DNA of 64,000 bases from Pseudopithomyces maydicus (taxonomy: Eukaryota; Ascomycota; Dothideomycetes; Pleosporales; Didymosphaeriaceae): assembly GCA_026873275.1 (NCBI GenBank), contig JANTUC010000014.1, forward strand, positions 372,001 to 436,000, given 5' to 3'. Position numbers and translations under genes: made by a program. Below are positions 34,637 through 43,899 of this stretch, in pieces. Each line of letters starts with the position of its first letter. Position 1 is the stretch's first letter. Below the pieces are notes generated by a model, which did not search any database, was not told the DNA's origin, and was given only the letters and a program-made list of their open reading frames with translations.

Positions 34637-35992
34637 GCGCAGCAATCTGCAAGAGTGAGTTGTTGGCCATAGAACCAACTAGGTAGATGCTTGGATGGCA
34701 GGTACATGGCGAGCAGATTAGAACGCAACAGTTGACGAAATAATGTCCTCATCAATACTATTTGTCCGCTTTCCTAGTACACACAATAAAACACCATCTG
34801 GTGATTTTGGTTGGTCAAGCACGATTCGAGGGATGTGAAACGCCGAAGCCGAAACTCCTACTATTGACATGAGATGAATGTGCGGGGTGCGTATATTCTT
34901 AAGCAGTGCGACCAACAACATGGTGTGGTGCACAGGCAGGCAGGCAAGGTGGTGTGTAGAGAAGAGGGGAGCAGCAACGATGACGGGATGCCGAAACCCA
35001 AGTGCTGTATGTATGTAGCCCCTCCCTGCCTAGGTGGGTGGTGTCATGGAACATGGAAACGAGGGGCGTGAGTGAGGCGCGCATCTCCTCGAACAGGCGG
35101 TAGGGTAGGTGGGTAAGCAGTGGGTACGGCAGGCCAGCAGCGAAAGCGACAGTGGCAGCGACAGTGACAGTGACAGCTTGCATGCGGTTCGAAGCGCCCA
35201 AGCCAGAAGCGAGAAGAGCTGCAGCTGCACTGAGCGCGCAGCAGGGCATAGCGGGGATGGGCGGGCAGACAAATATGGCCAGGCAGGCTACTCCAGCCAT
35301 GATGCGAACACTCAGGACGCTGCTGGTCGCTGGCTGCTCAGCGCGGGCAGACAGACATGCCCAGGCAGGCTGCTTCAGCCATGATATGAGCAAGCAGGAC
35401 GCCGGCCACTGGCGGCTGGCCTCTCGGCGTGGGCTGTTCTGCTACGCGCTCGCTGTGGCTGGCACAGGCATAGCGGGGGTGGGCGGGCAGACAAACACGC
35501 CCAGGCAGGCTGCTCTAGCAATGATACGACTGCCCAGCGTGGGCTGTTTTGCTGCGCAATTACTGTGCAATCGCTGCGGCAGGGTCCCAACCGCCTGGGC
35601 AGCCCGCGAGGACAGGCGCGAAGAAGGGCGCGGGCACGGGCGAAGACCAGCCGGTGTGCTAGAGCCTGCGGCGGGTAGAGCCAATCATCAGGGCAGCGTT
35701 GGGCGCTCTCCTCGCTGCTTTTACGCCCGCAGCGGTAGGCAGGGCAGGGCAGGTAAGAGTGCCCGCAACAGGGCCCCCGAGCCCCGAGCTAGGCCGCTGG
35801 GTGAAGCAGGTTGGCTCCCAAACAGCGACTACTGCGCCAAACTTGGGCTGGGTCAGCCCGTACTGCCCGCGCCTTTTAGCGACCCCGACGCCCGCCCTTC
35901 GCCTCCTTCCTGCTCCTCGCCCTTCACTTTGCGCGCGCGCCCACCCTCAACCACAACAAAGCCCGTCGCGTACTCCAACACCACCTGCAACC
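34637..35992. other. Intergenic region between urease and the HMG-box gene
   Basis: This 1.36-kb GC-rich stretch holds the urease 3' UTR and the HMG-box promoter. It contains CAGGCAGG-type repetition (34935-34947) and the diverged repeat at 35244-35553. The plus-strand ORF across it is low-complexity and follows the repeats. Confidence 0.5.
35244..35553. repeat. Diverged direct repeats, three copies
   Basis: Three related segments share GGGCAGACA then GCCCAGGCAGGCTGCT and end in CAGCCATGAT-like sequence: 35244-35303, 35341-35385 and 35466-35525. Copies one and three also share a GGCATAGCGGGG lead-in. A second pair, GCGTGGGCTGTTCTGCT (35427) and GCGTGGGCTGTTTTGCT (35537), follows copies two and three. 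Spacing is irregular, so these look like old, partly shuffled duplications. Confidence 0.75.
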
Positions 35993-37588
35993 ATGGCGCG
36001 CAAGAAGAATGAAGAAGAGATTGAGCTCAACATCTCCAAGGAGCAGTTCCGAGAGACACGCGACTCGGTAAGTGCGCCTTTCTGTTTTGCTGCTGTTGTT
36101 GCCGTCGTGTCGCACCGAGACGCGCTTGTTCTCCAACATCATCCGCGATGTGACGATGCACTGCGCCCGCTCGCATCCCGCCGCGAATTCCCATTTCCCC
36201 AGCCCTCGGCCGCCCAGCGCATATGCATCTTTGAGCGCCCAAGGTCGACGCGACTGCGACATGGCTCCATTGAAACCCCTTCTGCCCCGTCCATTTGCTG
36301 CGCAATCCACTGCCGCGCTGCCACCACCTGGCCAGCTCAAGCCGCCCGACAAGTCAGATGGAGCTCAACTTCTAACACCCAACCAGGTACTCATGGCCCT
36401 CGCCAGTGTCCAGAAGGGCCTTCACAATGTCTCCAACAACTTGAACGAGTTGATGCACGCCTACATCAAGCACACCGCCTCGGTCCTCTCTGGCGAAGAT
36501 GGTGCCCTCGAGGGTACCCAGCTTTCCGAGAGCGCTCAGAACATGGTAGACGAGGCCGACCTTGCCACCAAGAGTGTTGCGACTCTCACCAAGTCGCTCG
36601 CCACTCCCGTTGCTGAGTCCGGTGATGCTGAGGCTGGCAAGGGGAAGAAGCGCAAGAGGGAGAAGAAAATCAAGGACCCCAATGCGCCTAAGCGCCCCCT
36701 CACTGCTGCCTTCCTGTATGCACAGAGCGCGAGGCCCATCATCAGGAAAGATCTCGAGAACGATCTCCCTGCGGGCGCGAGGCTTGAACCCAATGCTATC
36801 AACATTGAGGTCAACAAGCGCTGGAGCGAGATGAGCGAGGAGGACAAGGAGGTAAGCTTTTTGAACCATACGTCTCTGGCCCTAGGATGTTTCGCGTGGG
36901 GTCCAATGAGTCTGAAATTACTGGCTCTTGCGTTCACCAACCATACATCCCAAGGCACCAGATTCTCCCTACAACCTCACACTCAGTCCTGCTAACACCT
37001 CGCAGAAATGGAAGGCCTCCTACCGCGAATCCATGGAAGTCTACACCAAAGAAGTAGCCGCCTACAAAGCCGCAAAGGGAGCCGCCGCCGCCGGTGAGCC
37101 CATCGCGGAAGATGACGCGTCCGAAGTCGAAGCCGGTGCCCTCGACTCAGACGAAGATGCCGACTCCGACGACGCCTCAGACGAAGAGCCCTCCCCCGCA
37201 AAGGCCGCAACCCCCTCCCACCTTCGCCACCAACGGCAAGACCCCCTCGCGCGCAAACAAGCGCCAGAAGACGGCCGCCTCCCACGCTGTCAACGGCACC
37301 GCCGCAGCCGGCCAGACACCCGTCCCCCCGCCTGCCTCAAAGGCCCACTCTGCGGTCCCGGCCCCGGCCGTCGCCACCGTCGAGGCCACCCCCGCGAAGA
37401 AGGACAGGAAGAAAAAGGACGCAAAGGTCACGCCGGCGGCGAAGGAGTCGAGCCCGGAGGAGCCCAAGAAGGATAAGAAGGAGAAGAAGACGGGGCGCGC
37501 CACGAGGGCGACCGAGGCCGAGGGCGAGGAGAAGCCGACCAAGAAGAGGGACCGGAGTAAGCGCAAGAGCGAGTCCGGCGCTGCTTAG
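35993..37588 (+). CDS. HMG-box protein with acidic and basic tail; frame break in the tail
   Basis: Exons 35993-36067, 36387-36851 and 37006-37588, all phase 0; introns of 319 and 154 nt, the second with a GCTAAC branch site. The HMG box spans about residues 110-205: DPNAPKRPLTAAFLYAQSAR, then NAINIEVNKRWSEMSEEDKE continuing across intron 2 into KWKASYRESMEVY. HMG boxes bend DNA; the N-terminal helical region (SVQKGLHNVSNNLNELMHAY) may mediate dimers. The tail is acidic, then Lys-rich with several nuclear-signal-like blocks. The acidic tail (frame 1) and the Lys-rich tail ending KRKSESGAA (stop 37588) lie in different frames: a net change of one base is needed in the C-rich stretch 37193-37219, with no intron available. 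The true gene is probably intact and the base count wrong. Confidence 0.85.
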
Positions 37589-38389
37589 GAAGCTCTCTTC
37601 TAAGTTGGGTTTTCGATGGAAGGGGGTGGGTTGGTAGGCCGGACGTACGTAAAGTCTCATGTTCGCTCTTGCGCGATGCGTTGAAGGGAGGAGGAAAAAG
37701 AGAAGAAAGGAATGGAAAGTGATGGGATGGCATGGGGAAAAATACGTGTTTCTTATTTTGCTTTTGTTCTCGATGTTCAGCCGTTTCGTGGGAGATCAAT
37801 TCCATGGGATTCGGCAATGGTCTGCCAACGGTGTTGCAACTGCGTGGGAAAGGGGAGACGGGAAACGAGAAGGGGTGCGTTGCTGGTTGCCTGCCTGCCT
37901 CTCGTGGTGAGCTTCTGTTTGTGCAATTGGATGGACAGGGGCATAGGTAACGGCCGTTTTCTGTAGATACGTGTCAGCTTGCGTCGTGTATCGGGGGCGT
38001 ATCATCGATGACCACTGGTAGTCATACGGGTGTGTGAGTGAAGGAATAAAACGGATTGCAATTCAAGCATGGAACTTGATTTACAGGTTGATCATGATGT
38101 CTTGCAATAGGAGTGGTGTGTCTGTTGCTATGTTATCCGCGTGTATAAAAATGTCAATTAGGGTATACTGACAGACAGTCAAGTCAAATCAAGTCAAGTT
38201 TAGTCGAATCAAGCTCGTGTACTTTCAAGCCATGTACATTCATATAGTGACATACACATCCCGAGCACGTCTCTAAAGCCCCATCATTCCAAATACCCCG
38301 AAGCCAAAAACACCTCTAGCAGGCTCCCAACCTCAGAACCGTAAACTCCGAAATTCAGCCTCCAGTACAGTACCAGCAGACCAGGATTC
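37589..38389. other. Convergent 3' intergenic region
   Basis: This 0.8-kb stretch lies between two convergent genes. An imperfect AGTCAA repeat sits at about 38177-38213. No gene is supported. Confidence 0.5.
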
Positions 38390-39982
38390 CTAATCCATCT
38401 CCTCCACTGCACTCTCAAACCCCTCATCTCCACTATCCCCATCCTGGCCACCTACCCCCGTCGTCATCGTCGCCACCTCAGCCTCGCCTTCAACCTCCTT
38501 CCCCACAGCCCTATCCGCAATGACCTGCGTATTTCCCTTCATACCAGCCATCATCCCCCGGGCATACTCCAGCCGCTGCTCCTTCACAACCTGAAGGTAC
38601 AGCAGGACCAGCCGCGCACACTCCTCCTTCGCCTTCTTCTTCCCCAGGATATTTCTCACCTCGCCGATCGGGCCCTCGTGCGGACCACCGTCCTTAAAGT
38701 AGCAGCACACGTTGTGGAAGCCCGGGGCGTCCGCGGAGGAAGGCGTGTACCGCCACTCGGGCGTCGACAGCGAGAGCTGGGTCGCGAGATTGGCGACGCG
38801 TTGGGCGAAGGAGCTCGCCCCGGTGGCGGTATCAGTGGAATTGATATTGGTAGATGGCGAGGGGATGGACGGATTAGGTATGGATTGCTTCTTCTTCCTG
38901 ATGCCGCCGAGCTCTGTGTAGGTGTCGGGCCAGGAGCCCTCGTCTTGGAAATGCTTGACGGCGCAGCCGGCAGCGTGGTGGCGGGCGGCGCGCTTGGAGG
39001 TGAAGAAGGTGGAGCGTGAGCCGAAGGGTTGGCGGTGGCCTTCGATGGTGACTTCGCAGGAGTAGGACTGGCCGAGTTGGAAGTCGGTGTAGGTGGGTTG
39101 TGGGCTGGCTATGCTCCTTTGATATTCTATTGTAGTATTAGAAATGGTTTCGAGGCAAAAGAAAGGGAGGGGGAATATACCTAGTAGTTGACCTATGTAA
39201 TTAACGGTCGGTTCCTTCTCCACCTGCGTCACAGTTGGTTCAACGTTCTCCGTCTTCTGCTTCTTCGCCTTGGGTGTTTTCGTCAACTGGCCTGCTGCTT
39301 CCATCTCTTTGACAAGCTTCAGACATATCTCACTAAGCTTCTCTTTGGCCTCCTGCTTGCTCCCACACGGATCTTCCACGCTCAACTCCTTCCCCAGAAA
39401 GACAGTCTTGACCACCCATCCCTCCGAACTACCGCCCTCGAACACAAAATCCGGTCTCTGAATACCGAGAGCTTGGTACTTTTCATGAAGCTCGATTGTA
39501 TTCTTAGATGAGCGGGCAGAAATAACGCGGGGCTCTGGGTTAGGCTGAGGCCCAGGCTGAGGTTTACCCTCCTGCGAGAGCGTAGGAACAGAAGTCTTAC
39601 GCTGCGTCATGAATTCATCCATGGACAGTATCTGCCCCGTAGGTGCGGCGGGAGTCTCGACTTCCATTCTCGATCTCTTCGCTGGGAGCGACTTCTCTGT
39701 AATCGAGCTGGAACCTTTGGAACCTTTGGAACTCACTTCGTCTCGTGACTTTTGTCGAGATGGATCGCCTAAATTTTCGGAGCCGAGGACGGATTTCGAC
39801 ATCGAAGGATCCGGGGAAGCACGCGTCGGCAGGATTAAGTACTGGCGTAAATCATCCCCTGCAGCCATGGCTTGGTGGGGACGAATGCGTGTTTGACTGC
39901 TGTGCCGGGGTCTTAGTTTGGCGGGGAAGCACCTGATTGCGCGCGGCGACGCGTTGGGTTTGCCCCACGACGTTTTGAGCAT
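38390..39982 (-). CDS. Protein with three dsRBD-like domains
   Basis: The frame runs from 39982 to 38390 with one 54-nt intron at 39127-39180 (GTATAT donor, CTAAT branch, ATAG acceptor). The intron length is a multiple of three, so reading through also stays open; splicing joins IGQLL to EYQRSIASP, which fits the domain better. Three double-stranded-RNA-binding folds are visible: one around HEKYQALGIQRPDFVFEG to SKQEAKEKLSEICLKLV, one around YEC-type TIEGHRQPFGSRSTFFTSKR with AARHHAAGCAVKHF, and one around TPEWRYTPSSADAPGFHN to GKKKAKEECARLVLLYL. The order and basic helix ends fit dsRBDs. There is no RNase III or helicase domain, so it is probably a partner or regulator of RNA processing. Start options are 39982 or the ATG at 39868 (MAAGDDLRQY). 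The exact role is unknown. Confidence 0.8.
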   Translation of the reverse strand: MLKTSWGKPNASPRAIRCFPAKLRPRHSSQTRIRPHQAMAAGDDLRQYLILPTRASPDPSMSKSVLGSENLGDPSRQKSRDEVSSKGSKGSSSITEKSLPAKRSRMEVETPAAPTGQILSMDEFMTQRKTSVPTLSQEGKPQPGPQPNPEPRVISARSSKNTIELHEKYQALGIQRPDFVFEGGSSEGWVVKTVFLGKELSVEDPCGSKQEAKEKLSEICLKLVKEMEAAGQLTKTPKAKKQKTENVEPTVTQVEKEPTVNYIGQLLGIFPLPFFCLETISNTTIEYQRSIASPQPTYTDFQLGQSYSCEVTIEGHRQPFGSRSTFFTSKRAARHHAAGCAVKHFQDEGSWPDTYTELGGIRKKKQSIPNPSIPSPSTNINSTDTATGASSFAQRVANLATQLSLSTPEWRYTPSSADAPGFHNVCCYFKDGGPHEGPIGEVRNILGKKKAKEECARLVLLYLQVVKEQRLEYARGMMAGMKGNTQVIADRAVGKEVEGEAEVATMTTGVGGQDGDSGDEGFESAVEEMD

Positions 39983-40703
39983 CCATGGTAAACGATTGCG
40001 AGGCTAGTGAGGAAGCGGGCGATTGAAAGCAAGTAATAGAGATTGAAGAGTTTGCAAAATCGAAGAACTGACGTTTGGCTGAGTATACCTTGCAGATTTG
40101 TGTGTGCAACGTGGGGCTTTCGACGGGTAGCTACCTTGCATCAGTGCAGCTTGCCCGATTCTGCGTCGTCGCTTCTGTTGAGACAAGCACATCGTTCACG
40201 CCTCAGTTGAGACAATCGCCTCGTTCATGCTGCAGAGCATGGCCTCCCTCACTGTCTCATGTCTCTCCTGTTTCCCATTGACCACATGTCACCGTGGCTT
40301 TCGTTATGTTTCGGATTCATCACCTCGAGCATTGTCGCAGACCAAGCATTGGCCACTGCAATCGCGCCATGTGCATTTTTCCAAGGTTGGCCAAACTGCT
40401 GATTGTACGGTGATTTTAAAGTCATGTATTTTTTCGGTACATTTCATGTGGCGATTGATTGTATCGCTATCCCAGTCAACTGGGAAACAGCCGTATTCCT
40501 TCATTGCTAATCGACACAGTGCGTAGACTGTAAAGTTGATTGCTTATAGAATGCAAATCGCGTTCATTACGACATAAAATCATCCCCTATTATGGCCAAT
40601 ACACCGAAAATAGCTTATAAAAACATAGAGCATTACCACGTACGCATCACAACAACTCTAACCCCCGCAGAGCCAGGTGATCTCTCCCGAACTCACATGC
40701 CCA
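39983..40703. other. Intergenic region, no gene supported
   Basis: This 0.72-kb stretch lies between the dsRBD gene start and the abaA stop codon, both minus-strand. No recognisable coding sequence or RNA gene. Confidence 0.5.
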
Positions 40704-43055
40704 CTACGCTCCCCACACATCCCTCTCCCTATCGCTGAAATCCGCAACTGCACTTACCTTGCTATCTCTCCTCCCCTCCGCTCCTACACCCGTGTCATCC
40801 GCTCCGCCAAAGACCGCCTGCAACTTCCACAGCCCCCCGTCACCCATCAGTCCCACCTGTGCGTCATCCGCCCCGATCAAATCTCCCACGCCGAACTGCT
40901 CAGCTGCGCTTTCAAGATGGCTGATCAGACTCGGGTGATGCCAAGAGGGCTTCGTGGCATAGCAACTCGCTGGCATCGTAGCATTTATATTAGCGAGCGA
41001 GGAAAGCTCCATGTCGGAGAGACCCTGAGGCTCAGAATTGGCTAGATGATTCGATAGCGATGACAGCGTAGGGAGTGGAAGGGCGGAGTTGGGGTGCGGA
41101 CTAAGGTGCGACGGAGCGTACGGCTCGTAGGCACCTAGATTGATCGCGGGCTCGAGACATCCGCTGATGGTGATGTGGCCGCCGTTGAAATCGAAGTCGT
41201 TGATGTCAGTGAAGTCTTGGGGCTGCGATACACCGATGGGTTCTTGAGAGTGGGCCAACGACGGGAGGGGGTGGGTGTGCGAGAAGTCCGTTACAAGGCT
41301 GGACGCTGAGTTGGGCTGCGAGAAGTCTGGGGCTGTGATGCTTTCGAGCCCGAGGACATCGAGATCGAGTGATGGCTGGTGGCCCCCGAATGATTGATGA
41401 TAATCCAATGAGATACTTGGGTATAAAGAATGTGACGGCGTCGGCATGTTAAGCATGGATAATGATGCTGGGGTGTAGGAGACAGGTATTAGCTCCTTCG
41501 CATTGCGGATGTGCTCAATCTCTTCCTCTTTCACCCATGCATCGCTGCGATTCCCAAAATTGATGACACGCCATGTCATGCGGCCTTCATCGTTGCTGGT
41601 ACGAGTCTGGCTAAAACGCCAGAGAATGGTCAAGAGGCAAATTTCCCCGTCATCCTTAACGCCGTAGATGTCCTGCGACGCTGTCATATTTTGAAGCTCA
41701 CCTCGAACACGCTCTGTGTAATTGTTACGAGCCACCAGTTCCTCCTGAGCCGAGGCTTTGCTAAGGAGATCACCCAGTTTACGCATCTTCTGAACCCAAA
41801 ATCCGGAGCCAAAATGCACGTGCATAATGTCGTGATTTGCATTGTACTCTTCGCATGTATGAGTCTCGCCATCGGGCTGTGAAGAGGGCTGTCCATTTTC
41901 GAAAAAGCGGGTATGGCATTCGATCGAATTATAGACAGAGAGATCGCACCGGGACTTTAGGTCAAATGTGATCTTTAATTCAGCTCCGGGAGGTGTTTTC
42001 GTGGTCATGACCTTGATCGTAGCATCACACACAAGAATGTGACGGTCTTTGAACTCATCCAGCTGATGGAACTTGAATTCCGGATACTGTTTGTGCCAGG
42101 TGGTGTTGTCGATGACATATAGATCATCGAGCTGTGATCTGCTTTTGCTGATCTGAGAGAATCCGTGCTTCCATTCACCTGCTGCTTCGACGAACATGTC
42201 AAAATTGGCCACTGAGTAGGGAGGTTCTTCGTATGAAGATTGTATCCTGGCAAGAGCGACTGAGGATGGCAGATATCCCAGACTCTGATGTAATTCTGAA
42301 TTAGCCTGCGAGGTACCATACTTGGAAGACGCGTTCCTATGTCGAGATTGCGAACTAGCTTGACGACCACGGCCCCCTCGGTTCGACATGTCTTCAGTGG
42401 ACATGTACACCAGAACTATTTTTTTAGTTATCATAATCGCTCATTTCAATATGCACTTACTTTGCGGCGTGTCTGCAAGCATGGGCTTCAACACCTGAAT
42501 ATGGCTTGAGACTTGTTTCCTTGTGCGGGGTTCTCCCGTATCTATCTCGATGGATCCAGCAACAAGTTCGTTGCGACCACGCAACTGGCCATCTTGCATC
42601 AACTTCCGGCGACCCATAGGAGGATATCGAACAAGCGCTAGAAACATGAATCAACGGCGACTACAATAAAGATCACCCAGAAACTCACCTCGAAAGAAAG
42701 CCTCCTCTAGGTGGTCCGGCCATCGTTGCTCCTTGTCCTTTTCACCTTTCGAAAGTGCGCTCCCTGCAGGCTGGCGTTCACGATACTTTTGATACTTATC
42801 GCATTTCTTCAACAGCTTGAGGAGCCTTTTTGTCTCGAGCTCGATCTGTACTTCAGACTTGTCGCTCGTGAAGTGAGAAGCAAGGTTGCCCGTGAAGTGA
42901 CCGCCTAAGCGGTCAGCATAGAGCGGTGAGCGTTTCCGTGGTGAGTTTTCTTCTGAGTACTCATGCAGCCTGTTTGCTGATCTTTCCTGCAACACACGAC
43001 TCGGTATGTAGGGTTCAGGCTCCGGGATGGCTGGAGCGTTGGAGGGAGTATGCAT
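40704..43055 (-). CDS. abaA: AbaA, TEA/ATTS-domain regulator of conidiation
   Basis: Three exons: 43055-42689, 42637-42461 and 42415-40704, giving 751 residues; introns of 51 and 45 nt with GTGAGT and GTAAGT donors. The TEA/ATTS DNA-binding domain lies at about residues 105-180, built from exon 1 (QRWPDHLEEAFFR) and exon 2 (VRYPPMGRRKLMQDGQLRGR, then RTRKQVSSHIQVLKP). A leucine-rich heptad-like stretch follows in exon 3, and the C-terminal 300 residues are Ser/Pro-rich, probably the activation region. In Aspergillus AbaA acts between BrlA and WetA in conidiophore development and binds CATTCY. The ATG at 43055 (MHTPSNAPAIP) is chosen as the start because the upstream in-frame region is unlike protein; a longer start is possible. 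Six CATTCY sites lie directly upstream. Confidence 0.92.
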
Positions 43056-43899
43056 GAATGATGATGTAGCTCCATACGGGGAATGCTTGTAGCTGAAGAA
43101 TAGGAATCTAACAATGTCTGAGGGAAAGGAACGTAAAGCGGTTGGAGCAAAGGAATGACTGAACAGAATGCTATAGAGGTGGGAGGCAACAGTGTGGGAG
43201 CACACCAAGCGGTAATATACAGCGAGTCTAGATGCCCTGTCAGGAAGACTTCGCCTCCTCAAGGTACAACAGATTACCACAAAGATGAACCACTTAGAAG
43301 CTATTGTGACATAACATTTAGTTGGGATTAGGCTAACACACTATAGAGAGTCAAGCGCCGTCATGACCATTTCGCTTCTCCTTCGTATAATTACGCTCAC
43401 GAGGTTTCCTCGATACGGAATGACAACATGGCTGATTTGGTGGCGATTAGCAAGATGAGCAAGGGCATTTATGACTGCCGAATAATTGTAGATCATATGA
43501 TTGGAGCGTGTCAGCTCACGTATTCCTGTGCGAGGGAGACAAGGCACGGGAATGTTCTGGGATTGAAGAATGTCAGCAAGCGTAAACAAGAAGACCTTTG
43601 TCCCAAGTGTGGCAGCGAGCATACGAGACTGGCAAGAATCTTTCGCGTCTGAGACATTAGGAGCAAGGCAGTTGTATGATATGGTGGCCTAGCGTTTGAT
43701 TCAGACCTGCATCGGCAGCAAAATCTCCTGTCGCGGGCGACGGAGCTACAAGACCGTGTGCCAAGGGTACGTGACACTCATGTCTTAAGTATAGAGCGAG
43801 TCGGATTCGCGACAGCCTCGCGTCCTTAGTCATGATAGCAAGGGATGGGCTAAGGGACTTTGTGTCGCGGCGCTCAACTTTACCAGAACGCGCTGCTGC
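43056..43899 (-). promoter_or_regulatory. abaA promoter with six CATTCY sites
   Basis: This 0.84-kb stretch lies upstream of abaA and just beyond the mrd1 stop codon. Read on the abaA strand, CATTCY occurs at 43080-43085, 43152-43157, 43165-43170, 43417-43422, 43549-43554 and 43567-43572, all in one orientation. A BrlA-type motif CGAGGGA occurs once near 43531. Binding is inferred from the published consensus. Confidence 0.55.

Noticed and set aside
25000..37000. Biosynthetic gene cluster
   Set aside because: No PKS, NRPS, terpene cyclase, P450 or cluster transporter was found anywhere in the window; the genes are functionally unrelated.
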